Shown here: piece by piece, positions 50,341 to 61,579 of the stretch
Layout of the letters: each line of letters opens with the position of its first letter
How positions within the stretch are numbered: position 1 is the first letter of the stretch
Origin: Eremophila alpestris peregrina
Taxonomy: Eukaryota > Chordata > Aves > Passeriformes > Alaudidae
NCBI GenBank assembly: GCA_009792885.1
Contig: WMCF01000055.1
Span: 1,751,831-1,815,830 of the forward strand
Length of the DNA stretch: 64,000 nucleotides
Reading direction: 5' to 3'
Program-made: the position numbers and the translations under genes
The notes under the pieces: model-generated
Database searches by the model: none
Told to the model about the DNA's origin: nothing
What the model saw: only the letters and a program-made list of their open reading frames with translations

Positions 50341-50374
50341 TAGGACGTTTATATTTGCATGCTGTAATGACGTG

Positions 50375-50445
50375 AGAAAAATTGGGAAGGGGCCTCAATG
50401 GATCATTTGGTCCATTCAGGAGTCTGGCTTACAGGCTGATACAAA
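50375..50445 (-). mobile_element. Possible ancient CR1/L3-type 3' fragment
   Basis: GGGAAGGGGCCTCAATGGAT then CATTTGGTCCATTCA resembles the widespread reptilian CR1 end GGAAGGGACCTC..GGTCATCTAGTCCAACCC in reverse orientation. Short and weak. Confidence 0.35.
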
Positions 50446-50734
50446 GTGTGTGAGCAGGATAGAGGGAACTGGGGATGTTGGACATTATTACCAGTAAAGG
50501 TCTGTGAACCTTCAGGCAGTGTTTGTGGTTTCTCAAAGAGAAAGCAAACCTCTCTCACAGTATGGCATGACAGCATGCATGGGGCCAGCAAACAAAAGCA
50601 TTAAAATTGCAGAATGCAGCCAAAGGTCCTATTAGACTAAGGATAATAGTAAAATAAAATTTTACTTTTAGATTTTGATGTATATAAGTGACCTTCTCCC
50701 AGGTAACAACAAATAGGAACAAGATGAAATGTCT

Positions 50735-50968
50735 TGAAAGGGCAGGTTTAGGTTGGATATTAGGAAAGAATTCTTCATGGAAAGGGTTGCCAAGCATTGG
50801 AATAAGCTGTCCAGGAAAGTGGTTAAACCACCATCCTTGGAGATATTTATAAGAAGTGTAGATGGGGTACTTAAGGGCAAGGTTTTGCAAAGGCAGTATT
50901 AGGTTAGCAGTTGGACTCATAGTTTTAGAGATCTCCTTCAAGCAAAGTGATTCTGTGGTTGTATTAAA
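50735..50968 (+). mobile_element. CR1 retrotransposon 3' fragment
   Basis: GGGCAGGTTTAGGTTGGATA, TTAGGAAAGAATTCTTCATG, GGGTTGCCAAGCATTGGAAT, AGCTGTCCAGGAAAGTGGTT, CATCCTTGGAGATATTTATA and GTGATTCTGTGG. An older CR1 subfamily with the GGTTAAACCACCATCC type of internal sequence. Confidence 0.88.
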
Positions 50969-51479
50969 TAGGTGCTACTGCTGAAGGAATAGTTAAGGCA
51001 AGTCTGATACTAAAACAGAAAGAGACCATAGTTTTGTTTGTGAATAGGCCTGTCAGTACAGACCATGCACACCAACTACAAGGAGTATTTTCACATCTCT
51101 TGAATTTTTGGCTTGTCTAAATCCTTTTAATTTTTTTTTAACACAGACAGATGCCCATTTATGTAAATAAAAGGTGAATTTTTTTTAATGGAAAAGTTTT
51201 GGTCAGGAACAATCAGTTACTTTTACCTCCAGGCACCACTGTAATACCAAACCCAGCTAGAGGTTTAGAGAAATGTAGAACTTTAACTTCTGGCACTCCT
51301 CAGCAAGAACAAGTATGTGTTTTATCACCAGCTGCTGAAATTTACGGCACTGAAATCAAGAGCCAGCCAAAAGCTAACTCAGCATATTGTACTTGTGACA
51401 TGGACAGAAGAATGTCTAAGTTATGTTTGCAGGGCAGAGTATGTCATCTAAATTAATACAGAGGAATTGCCTCATCAGT

Positions 51480-51800
51480 AATCTCTGCAGTTGCTCTGCA
51501 TTGCACTATTTGAGGACCAGAATTCAACACTAAGCTAATTTTGCAGATGTAGCACTGATTCATCTGGTTTGGATCTTCATATCTTTTCACACAGAGCGAG
51601 TTTTAATGACACTCAGATTATTCAGAGAACACTAGCTAGACCATTAAACCCAGCATTAAATCCAAACTAACTCTCCAAGGAGCCTAATTCATTTAATATG
51701 AGCCAGTACAGTGTTGCTGATTACTCCAGTGAAATATTTAAAATATAGTGTATTCTACCAAAAGAGAAACAAATGTGTGGAATATATAAGAGCAGGCAAC
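51480..51800. promoter_or_regulatory. Candidate conserved non-coding element
   Basis: A repeat-free block with runs such as TTCTACC, AGTTTTAATGACACTCAG, CTAATTCATTTAATATGAGC and GCTGATTACTCCAG. Compositional suggestion only. Confidence 0.2.
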
Positions 51801-52026
51801 ATTGCTCAGTTATTACTGGGGTTTTTATCTGCTTGTAGGGACACCAAAGAAATTTAATTTTAAACCACGTGGTCACCCTGGGTGTTGCATTGTGTAGACT
51901 TGCACTTCATACTTACTGTGAGCTCTCTGGAGAAACCAATACTGGAGAGCAGAGCAGAGGGAATGGAAAGCAGAGATTCCTTTTTGAAGTCTTGAGGAAT
52001 TCAGAAGCCCTGGGGTTTTGGAATTT

Positions 52027-52051
52027 TCATTTATTTATTTATTTATTTATT
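52027..52051. repeat. ATTT microsatellite
   Basis: About six uninterrupted ATTT units between TTTTC and TTTGTGGAGG. Confidence 0.9.
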
Positions 52052-52479
52052 TTTGTGGAGGGGGAGTGGGGAAAGTATGTATGTTAAACCTGTGACTAAA
52101 AAACCCCAAAACCTAGGGAAAACTAGGAGCAAAAAACTTTTTGAGAAACTTGTGTAGCTTCTTACCTGTGGCAGTGAGCAAGTGGGATCTCCTCCTGGGC
52201 TGTGAATCATAGAATAATTGCTGGGCCTTCAACAGCAATGACATTTTCAGGACAGACCCCTTGTTCCTGAGGGTTGCTTCATCTGGCTAGAAACCAGTCC
52301 TACTTTTCCAGGCCCCTCTCACCAAAATGAGCATGTTTAAAAAAAATGAAAATTAAATTAATAAAATTTAATTAAAACCCCAATATTTGATGTTTGCAAA
52401 ATGCCATACATTTCAATGTAAACACATTTTTCTGGAATTTTCCTGGTTTGCTTTGTTTGGGGTATTATCTCAGAAAAAT

Positions 52480-52770
52480 GTTGGCGTTTATTAAGACGCT
52501 TCTCTGGTCTGGCTTTGCTCCAGCAAAGCATGGCCTCATTTCAGCCTGCTGTTAATGACAGTACTGGAGTGATACACACCAGTCTGCTCATTATTGTGCA
52601 GAGGGATGAAACTGCCCAAAATAGTCTATTTAACAACAGAGAAAGCAGGTAAACTTGACAGGCTTTGGAAGCAGACTAACTGCAGTTAGGCACTGGCAAG
52701 TGTAAGAAGCATAACGTAATCACATGCTCATGCTTTTATTGAACACAAAATTCATTTGAGAAAGAAAAGC
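52480..52770. promoter_or_regulatory. Candidate conserved non-coding element
   Basis: Repeat-free, with words such as CTGTTAATGACAG, CTGCTCATTATTGTGC and TAACGTAATCACATG. Offered as a candidate enhancer on composition only. Confidence 0.2.
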
Positions 52771-54754
52771 GGAGACTGCTTCTCTCCTAAGTGGTAGCTC
52801 TTGTAAGGAAATAGCTGATTTCTCCAGAGGGTTGCTTGAGAAGGAATTGATATTTTGTTGATATTTTGCTCCCTCTGTGTTTTTTGTTTGTTTTACAATA
52901 GAAACTCTTGCTGTTATTAATTATAACCTTTTTTTCCTAAGCAGATGTTTCATTCTTTCTGGTAGGTTTTCAAGGTCTGAGCATTGTGACGGTGCTTCAA
53001 AAACTAAGAATATTCTCTGTAGCTCCCAGCATTTCTGTTTTGAAATTCATTGCCTGCACTGTTAGTATGCTGAGCGCAGCACCAGCAGAACAGAGCTGAT
53101 ATGCTGTTGACACACTTGAGCAAAAGGAAATCATATGACCCAGGATGCTCAGTAAGGCCCTGAAAACAACTGAAATGCACCAGAGAAAGCAACAAGCTGC
53201 AGCTCTCTTTAAGGAATGGCTTGTTTTTGAGCCTCCTTTTCTCAAAGGACTGAGCTGCCAGAAGACCATGAAAAACATTGTTATGGGTCAGAGAAAAGTC
53301 ATCTCTACAGCATCTCCAAAAACTGGTCTAATTCCTGTGAGCTGTTTTGTGGGCTAGTCTCATAACAATAGTTTGAAGATGGTATTTAAGTGCTTTAAGA
53401 AGTGCAAAGAAGGGCAAGAAGTGAGTGCACTGCAGGGAATTAAATGAATGAGTTATGTATGAGGTGCTGTTTGGATAGTACATTATCTCCAGGCCTAGAA
53501 GGAAGGTGACAGAAGGGGGTCTAATTGCATGATGTAGTCCCTAGGGATGCTCATGCAATGATGGATGACAGAATGTGTTCACACTTGAAGGGAACGGATG
53601 AATAATCCATAGACCTTGAAAGGAAGAAATGAAAAGTTCAGACTACCTATAAAGTCCCTAGTACTTTCCCAGATGGCTTTTGGTATAAAAACAGGCTAAA
53701 AACATAACCAATTTTACCAGGTTATATACATAATGTGTAGATAGTCATCCATATAGGTGTATTTCAAGATGGGATATGTCAGATGACCAGAGACAAAAAA
53801 CATTTGTTAACCTATTGGAAACAATGCACAATCTTCCTGCTTACTTTTTACCAACATTTTTTTACTTCTGTTGTGCATGACTTTCCTTGTTTCCCTTTGT
53901 TAACTTTCTTATGCAAGGGAAAGGGCAGAGGAGGTTGCCCGTTCCATGTGACACAAAGTTTCATGACCTGATGCTACCAAATCCCTTTTTCTGTTCCAGT
54001 GGCTTGGAAATGCTGAAGGACTGGTAGAGAGAGGTGGCCCTTTCAGCCCCCAGGGAGAGGAGCTGTGTACCAGGAGCACAGTCTCCAGAGGAGGCTACCC
54101 ATTGCCTGCAGCAGGAAAGGTTTCGTTGTGTGTTCTTTTGTTTATTCTGTCCAAGGGTAAGAAAACACCCCAAACCTGTGACAAGCATGCTGAGCCAAGG
54201 CACTCTGTGACAGTGAGGTCACACTGTTGCAAACGACACATTTTTTTCCCAAAGTGTAGACAAATTGCCGTGTAATTATGTTTAGCTGCAACAATGACAG
54301 ATGTACTTACAGAGGAGATAAAAATGATTGCTGCAGGCAAAGCAGTAATGCAGTGGAGATTTTTGCACTGTGAGGTTACCCTCACTTTGTGCACACCAGT
54401 GTATCCCCCAGAGTCCGGAAAAGCCCAGCTGACCCATCTGTGCAGAGTGTTCAGGCAGACCAAGTCCTGCAGCCAGACACACATAAGGGACTGATTGCAC
54501 TTGGCATGGCATTTGACTTCAGTTGCTTTCCAACTTCAATTTAGCTTTTTAGTGCTCAACCAGATGAAGCTGTGTACTGCAGCTGTGAGGCCTATCCCAT
54601 CCATGAAGAACAGACCCCAGCTGCCTGGGCTGTGCTTGCTCAGCTCCTCTGCTGGCCAAGGTCCAATGGCCCAAACCTCTCGCTGCTTTTGAGGCTTGCA
54701 CTTCACCTATGCTGTTCTTCAAGAATCTCAAAACACTCCCCTGGTGTTAGCCAG
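52771..54754. other. Intergenic stretch with no feature recognised
   Basis: Unique sequence. Short open frames are scattered on both strands but show no family resemblance. I see no repeat I can name. Confidence 0.5.
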
Positions 54755-55328
54755 TGTTCTGGTGCAGGCTGGGATAGAGTTCAGGTTCATCCTAGCAGCT
54801 GGTACAGTGCTGTGGCTTCAATTTAGCATTAGAATAACATGGATAACACACTGATGTTTTGGCTTTTGCTCAGTAGTGCTTACCCTAAATAAAGCCCTTC
54901 TTAGTGTCTCAGGCTCTGCAGTGAGAAAGTGCACAAGAATCTGGGAGAGAGCATGGCTGGGACAGCTGAACTGAACTGGCCAAAGGGGTATTCCATATCT
55001 TAGGATGTCATGGCCAGTATAAACTGGGGAGAGTTACCCAAGAAGAAGGCAATCATTGTTTGGGAATGAGCTGCATATTGGTCAGTGGGTGGTGAACAAT
55101 TTTATTATGTGCAACTTGTCTCTCATGGATTTTCTTTCTTTTGCTTTTTTTCCTCCCCTCATTACTGTCATTGTTATTGTTACTTAATTTATTTATTTAA
55201 TTTAGTTTCTACTATTAAACTCTTAGCTTAATCCATGAGGATTTTTTCTCTTTTTCCCATAGTGGGGAAGAGGGAGTGAGTGAGCATCTGTGTGGTACTT
55301 AGTTGCTGGATGGATTTAAGTCATGATA
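54755..55328 (+). mobile_element. Solo LTR of an avian endogenous retrovirus (ERVL-like)
   Basis: About 574 bp from TGTTCTGGTGCAGGCTGGGA (diverged TGTACTGGTTTTGGCTGGGA) to GGATTTAAGTCATGATA. Landmarks of a very common avian LTR are in order: GATAACACACTGATGTTTT, CAGTAGTGCTTAC, CCAAAGGGGTATTCCATATC, GATGTCATG with TATAAA at 55018-55023, poly(A) signal ATTAAA at 55214-55219, and GGAGTGAGTGAGCATCTGTG near the end. Flanks GCCAG and GCAAG suggest a 5-bp target duplication with one change. No internal viral sequence. Confidence 0.82.
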
Positions 55329-58098
55329 GCAAGAACTCATCAGTTCTTCTCTGAAGGCTTGTTGGGAGGGGAAAGATAGAATAATAATAGCAGTCAGGGA
55401 GCACTGATGTTCTTCTCTGAAGTATTTTCCTAGGATTTTTTAGGATGATGTCTGTGGCACAGTGACTCACAGTTCATGAGGACCTCCAGCCTCCCAAAGC
55501 AGTCACCAGTCAACAGACCTCTACAACAGATTTTGCTCCTGTTGTAGATTGCTGTGAACAGTAGGGCAATATGTGGGGAAGAAGAACAACAAAAGTTTGC
55601 CGTTCCAGTTATTTGGCTATCTCATATGGAGGGTGCATGACCATAAGCTACATTGCAGGTGTTCTGTATGTTGATCACATTGAGCAAAATGACAATGGTT
55701 CTGCAGAGATAATTGTGTTGGCAAATTTGTCCCAAAGTTACAAGGTTATTTACTCTGAACTATGCAGGCACTTTGAACCCAAGAGCTGAATTTTCTGTGC
55801 TTAGCAGGTTATTTTTTCTCCTTAAGAGATTTAATTGGTTCAAGAAGTAGAAATGACCTTGCCAGAACAATGACTTGTTTTCAGATGTGAGAAGCACAAA
55901 GAAGATGCTGTTACTGTTGCACTTCATCAGATAGTGCATCTGAATCCTGAAAGCTCAGAACTCATTGACTGTGACTCATAGAGGATGGCTCTTCCTGCAC
56001 TTCCTGCCTGTAGAATGCCAGCATACAGAAACGTTAATCATTATCAGAAAATTAACTTTCCTCTAAAAAGCTTTAAATATTTAAATGTTGCTTTGAGATG
56101 TACATCAAGGGAAAATGTATGCCACCTGTCACTGATGTCCCTTTACATTGAGTATTTCTGTTCCTCAGAGGTGTCCCTGCCAATTTTTCCTATGATGAAT
56201 GGACTCCAGTGCTGGCCAGAGATCCACTGATAGGGCATGAAGGGTGACACAGGTAATGTGTATTAGATGAGCTGCTGCCAGGTTGCATGTCTGGCAAAAC
56301 TGGAAATCTTCCAGGGCAATTTTTAATATTTTTGGGATTAAATCTGAGCTGATGCACTGATGGATGAAGGTTGGCAGGATGGTGGCTGCTCTGAGTGACA
56401 AAAAGTAGGGAGTGACTCTGAAAACATAATTCACCTATACAAAACCTGTGCTCTATCTCCTATTGCATGTTCCTGGAGGTGGAAAACATCCCTGTTAAGA
56501 TGGTGGAGGTGTGTTGTGGCTTGTGACTCAGCACCTTTGAGGAGTCTGTAATGGGAGTTGAAAACCTACTTAAGTGTGATGTACAAGAAAACAGAAGAGC
56601 TCCTGACATGTCTGGTGTCTGTGTTCAGCCTGGTGAAAATTTATGACAAATGTCATGTCTCCTACCAGTGGGTTGTGACTCCATCCTGGTGTGTAACAGG
56701 CTGTCTGTCTTCTGTACTGGGAAGTTTTTGGGATTTGTGATGGCCATAAAAATTAGCAGAGAGAACCCCTAAAAAGACAATATCTGTCAAAGCCTCCATC
56801 CTACAGACAGTTGCATTGTCTGATGCCCCCTTCCCTCTGCCCTTGATTCCCTCCTTGGGTCCCTGAGCCAGAGTGCACTAACCCCCTCACAGACTTTTTT
56901 CTATGGCGACACAGCTGAAAAGCAGACTAGAGCATATGTTAGAAATCCAGATAACAGAAAGGCAGATTGTGCTGGGAGAAAGTCCAATACAATTTAAAGA
57001 AAGTCATGCTGCTGTAAGGTTCCATCACTCAAAGTTACATGATACAAAAAAAAAAAAAAACCAAACAAACAAACAAAAAAAAAAGTACAGAGTACTTAGT
57101 TTTAATTTAGTAGAAGTAATTTTGATTTGAGCCAAGCTGCATGCTGTCTACTGAAAAAAATAATTTATAGACTCTAATTGTAAAAGAGTGAAGCCTTTTG
57201 CTTCAAAGAGCCCATCAGCAATCTGTCTTTCCTGTTTTATCAGTAAGCGAAGCTGAGAGCAAATAACAGATGGGTTTGTCCCTTAGCGCCAGCAGAGAAT
57301 GTTCATGAAATATAGCACAATCTACCTCCAATGTGTTATGCTTTTTAACAGTATTGGTAGGTGTGGGGCAAGATGAATAACTAGCTCAGATCAAAGATCC
57401 CTTTTTTCCCACTGAGAAGATGGCAGTGGCTGGCACTTGGGAAATGACCATATTATTTTGGTGTGATGGTTGAAGCAGAGACAAAAAGCTTCAGAAGACA
57501 TGTAGAATGAATTTTAGGGGTGATAAGAGCATGGGAAAGATTTTTATGTCTGGACTCAGATCCCCCCAAAAGAAAAAAATCCAGTTAACTCATTGCCTTA
57601 TCAGGAGGCAAATAAACCTCTTCTAACCATAGGAAAAACTAAGATTAGATTCTCCAGTGGACTTAGTACTGCAATGCAGGGAGATGATGCAGAGGGAGAG
57701 CCAATTTGCACTGCTTGGGTGGCTGGGTAGAGCACTGGATGGAGCATGGCTATGTTGGATCTACAGCCTCTCTGGGCACACAGAGCCCAGCCCAGTTATC
57801 AATGGACTCTGTGCTAACACAGCCAGAACCCTTCTGATTCCTGTGTTGCCTTGAATAGCACCACCTGGATTTGGAAATACCTCTTAAAGGGCTAAGACTG
57901 GGGCTTATAAAAGCCAGCATGTACAGTAGGAAGCTGTTTAGCCTGCCCAGCAGAAGGCAAGAGAAATGTTTAGATGCTTTACTCAGAAGTGAGAGGGAAA
58001 GGTCTCTCTGTGTGTTCAGGATGCATAGCTGTGAAAGCTGGCCAAACCCTCCCAGCTCTGAAAACGCAAACAAGCAGAAAAGTCCTACAAACCAAAGT
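55329..58098. other. Intergenic stretch with scattered candidate regulatory sites
   Basis: No gene or named repeat. Holds the NRF2-type motif at 56523, a poly-A/CAAA low-complexity run at 57046-57084, and a repeat-free block at about 57180-57400 with a 6-bp inverted repeat (TGAAGC CTTTT GCTTCA). Confidence 0.5.
56523..56533 (+). promoter_or_regulatory. Antioxidant response element (NRF2/small-Maf motif)
   Basis: GTGACTCAGCA fits the ARE consensus RTGACNNNGCR completely and the stricter CNC-sMaf form TGACTCAGCA. SLC7A11 is a classical NRF2 target through its promoter; a role for this site 17 kb past the best poly(A) site is inference. Confidence 0.4.
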
Positions 58099-58520
58099 AT
58101 CACAGAATGGCAGGGATAACTTTCAACAGACTGGATTGTTCAGAGCTCCATCCAACCTAGCCTTGTACACTTTTAGGGATGGGGCATCCACAACTTCTGT
58201 GGGCAAACTGTTCCAGCGCCTAATCATCCTCACTGTAAAGAATTTCTTCCTAATACCTGGTCAAAACCTGCCCTCTTTCAGTCTGAAGCCATTCCCCTTT
58301 TTCCTATCACTACCCGCCCTTGTAAAATATCCCTCTCCTGCTCTTTTGTAGGTCACTTTAGGTACTGGAAGGTAATTCGAGGTCTCCCTGGTGTGCTTTC
58401 TTCTCTAGGGAGAACAACCCCATTTCTCTCCACCTCTCTTCACAGGAGAGATATTCCAGGTCTATGTACACAATCCTGGGCCTCCTCTGGACTCACTTGG
58501 ACAGGTCACCAGTGTCATGC
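58099..58520 (-). mobile_element. CR1 retrotransposon fragment, minus strand (about 420 bp)
   Basis: Read on the + strand: TATCACAGAATGGCAGGG, CTCCATCCAACCTAGCCTTG, GGGATGGGGCATCCACAACT, TGGGCAAACTGTTCCAGCGC, CTCACTGTAAAGAATTTCTT, CCTAATACCTGGTCAAAACC, GGGCCTCCTCTGGACTCACT. This is the reverse complement of CR1 from its 3' tail inward. Open frames through it are remnants. Confidence 0.92.
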
Positions 58521-60540
58521 CAAGCTTTCTGAGGGCTTGAGGAGATTTGGGTTTCTACCAGTACTGAGAAAGGGAGAGAGGTGTTCTTTCCCTGAGATGG
58601 GATTCCTCATTGATTTAATATTGAATCCCTTTCTGCAAGCAGAGTCACTTTAGCAGGAGAAATTCAGCATATCCCTGAGTGATGAGGGAAACACTTGCTG
58701 GTGTCCCTCCAGGGGACTTCTCATGACATAAGTGCTGGGGAGGTCTGTGTGTATCCAGCCTGAAATAATTTTGTGTTAAGGTAAGTTATAGTCCAGCCTT
58801 TTCAGCATTTAAATTTCAGATGAATGCACTTTTGTGCAAGATGAAGAACTTAAATCTTATCTGAAAAATCTATTTCTTACTTTCCCGATTACAAAATGGA
58901 TAACTGCTTTACATATGTTCACTATCTATTAGTTTATGCTTAGCTACTCAACTGTTACTCTAGCTCTATTTGATGGAAAATGCCAGAGGGCCAGATTGTT
59001 AAATGTTGTAAATTAACCAATTCCACTGACATCAGCTGATTTTCTTGAGCAGGAATTTGGGGCCCTCCTGAGTGGGTTTAACAGAAAAGCAGTGTGATCT
59101 CTTTGCAAACAAATGGAAACATGTAAATTGAAGTAATGCTTCAGCTGTGGTGGTTCAGACTTTCGGAATGTGAAATGTTCCAGAGCCATGGGACTTATTT
59201 TTGTGTGGTATTCAAGTTACCTTAAAGCTCACTGGTATAAGTGCTTGTTCCACCATTCTGAGTCCCAAACATTTCAGGTGACTGCACTGATGGTAGGTTG
59301 AATGAGAGATGAACTTCACTTGGTTTAAAATTCTATATCTGGAAAAATAAAAAAGTTTGGATAGAGGTGATGTGAATTCAGAGTAAACTCAGATAAAATT
59401 CAGATAGAGTTTCACTATGGTCAGACCATTTACATGCTTGTGAACAATAAAATTCCAGGATATAACATTCAGATTAGAATTGAAGGAATGTTTTACACAA
59501 TCCTCTGAGAAAGCAAACCAAAACTCTATGAAACCAAAAGCACAGGCTTTTTAATTCTCCTGGAACGAAAGGTGAAGAATATTGTATCATTCACCCATAT
59601 AGTTGCAAATGAGATGATATATTTGTAAAAGTGAGATTCTGGCTTGTTTTGAAGTATAATTCTGTAAAGAAGCCATCGAGGAAGTAAAAAAATAAAACTC
59701 CAAAACCAAAGCAAGAATCATTATCAGAAGACCTAAATATAACTTGCATACATTCCTCCAGACTGAAAATATTCTGGAAAACAAACAGAAGATGCTTTAG
59801 TGGCAGTAGCCAAATACAGAAACAACAAGGAAATGATAAGCAGAGAAAGAAGACAACAGCTTAAAGAGGGAAAAATATTTGGAAGTGTGATAAGCAGGTA
59901 TATACAAAGTTTCTTTGGCCTTCATTTTTGCAGTGGTTTTTACATTTACGTTGTTGAATGGCTGTAAAATTCCTGTACTTATGTAGAACTGAGTTCTTTG
60001 TAATATTCATCCTCCTGTTAGGGGGGAAACCTTCCAAATTTGTTTAAGTAGCTATTTGGTTTACTTTAATTTTTTTGTTTGTTTTTTGAAAGGAATATTA
60101 ACTTCTCACTCATGTGTGCCAAAGAGTAACCAGTTTCCCTGAAAAGAGATAAAATGAGACTTTCTTGGTTACTGGTACCACATAACTGAATATTACAGCA
60201 GTAGCTACGAGAGTTTTTTTATCCATTACATATAAAAAGCCAACTGAGGAAAAACTGATGATAAACCACTATGTAGGCATTATGGGGTTCTGGTAGTAAA
60301 AAGAGAAAAACATGAGTAGTTTATGATGTCTTCAGACTCTGAGGACACTTATATACCTGGATCATGTTTTTCTAGTTCCAACACTTTCATTATCCTATGC
60401 CACCATGAGGAGCAACATAATTTTCCTGCATTTATGGCGTGTAGGGGGCACATATACACGGGCTTCTGAGGAAGAAGGTCCCCACCAGTGTAGTATTTTT
60501 TGTATTTTGTCTATAAAAATGTCTTCTCTCGGTGTACTAA
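58521..60540. other. Intergenic stretch with no gene recognised
   Basis: AT-rich unique sequence. No repeat family, RNA gene or coding exon recognised. Confidence 0.5.
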
Positions 60541-60615
60541 ATCCTAGTGTTGGGAGGGACCAGGAAGCCTGATGATATTTCTTCTAGTACAGCAATCCTC
60601 CTGAAGTTTAACAGA
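60541..60615 (-). mobile_element. Possible old CR1 end
   Basis: AATCCTAGTGTTGGGAGGGA then CTTCTAGTACAGC resembles an aged CR1 3' end in reverse orientation (AATCATAG..GGAAGGGACC..TCTAGTCC). Weak match. Confidence 0.3.
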
Positions 60616-60639
60616 ACTCCAGAAAAAAGGAAAAAGAAA

Positions 60640-60900
60640 AGCTGGTTTTATTTATTTATATAAGAAAACCCAATTACAAAAACCCCCTCAAAACCCACAA
60701 CAAAAACAAGCANNNNNNNNNNNNNNNNNNNNNNNNNNNNNNNNNNNNNNNNNNNNNNNNNNNNNNNNNNNNNNNNNNNNNNNNNNNAAAAAAAAAAAAT
60801 CCAAAAAACAACAAAAACCAAACCCCAAAAAATCCAAACCCAGAAGAAAAAGGAAAAAAAAAAAAGAAAAAAAGAAAGAAAGCGCTCCAATTAAAAACCA
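60640..60900. repeat. A-rich low-complexity sequence around the gap
   Basis: Runs of A broken by C and G (CAAAAAACAACAAAAACC, AAAAAAAGAAAAAAAGAAAG) on both sides of the Ns. Likely an unstable tract that stopped the assembly. Confidence 0.8.
60713..60787. other. Assembly gap of 75 N
   Basis: Unknown bases between A/C-rich low-complexity flanks (ACAACAAAAACAAGCA to the left, AAAAAAAAAAAATCC to the right). Translations across it are meaningless. Confidence 1.
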
Positions 60901-61214
60901 CCAATAAAGTGATTTTCTGCAGATTTAATTTGCAACTGTTGTGATAATATTTCAGTGGACGATCAAATGATAATAAATACTGAGTTTTGTTTCCAGATGT
61001 GGGGCTGTTTCTCGTAGCCCCGAAACAGTGCATGGATCATCCTTTGCTCCCTGTGCATGACAGACTCCCTCCCGAGTGCTGTTAAGAGCCCAGACCTTTT
61101 TTTCTTTTTGTTCAAGTAAAATATTTTCCAGCAAGTCTTCCTGCTTAGTTGGGGACCTCCCTGAAAAGCAGCAGACAGCTCAGTGAGACTGCTAATTTGT
61201 AACCTACTTTTTAC

Positions 61215-61565
61215 CCTTTTCAGCGTGGTTCCGGTCGAATTGCAGGCGCGTAAGAGAGTTGGGAGGATGCTGGATTCGCCGCCGCTGCTTTTCCCTGCCT
61301 CCCTGGTTTCGTTCTCCCAGCGATCTCCACTAGATGGGAGTATCAGCCCAGCTCCGAATTCCAGCTCCTCCGGCCATCCCCCGGTGCACCAGCAAAATAG
61401 CGCTGTGATGGGGATTTGGCCTTTATTATTTTTTTTCGGTTTGTTTTTTGTTTTGTGGAAGGAATCGGTGTTGTGGCTGTTCTCAAGTGCTTCGTGCTGC
61501 TTCTGGGGCGGTGTCAGCACGAAAGGTGATACCAGTGTTTAATGTCTGGGGTCGGCACAACCCCC
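61215..61565. other. CpG-dense patch in CpG-poor intergenic DNA
   Basis: About 19 CpG dinucleotides in 350 bp, for example GGCGCG, TTCGCCGCCGCTGC, CAGCGATC, TCCGGCC and CCCCCGG, whereas surrounding DNA has almost none. It lies just before a CR1 element and holds a CTCF-like motif. It could be a small CpG island, a distal regulatory site, or part of an unrecognised GC-rich mobile element. Confidence 0.6.
61327..61340 (+). promoter_or_regulatory. CTCF-like motif in the CpG patch
   Basis: CCACTAGATGGGAG agrees with 13 of 14 positions of the CTCF core CCASYAGRKGGCRS (G replaces C at the twelfth). Motif match only. Confidence 0.4.
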
Positions 61566-61579
61566 GGTGCCAGTCCAGG

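Noticed and set aside
52207..52225. AATCATAGAATAATT, resembling the start of an inverted CR1 tail
   Set aside because: The following sequence does not continue as CR1, so the match is too short.
57974..58351. 125-codon plus-strand frame
   Set aside because: The second half is an inverted CR1 3' end.
60963..61520. 185-codon minus-strand frame over the CpG patch
   Set aside because: Low-complexity Lys runs, no recognisable domain; apparently a by-product of base composition.
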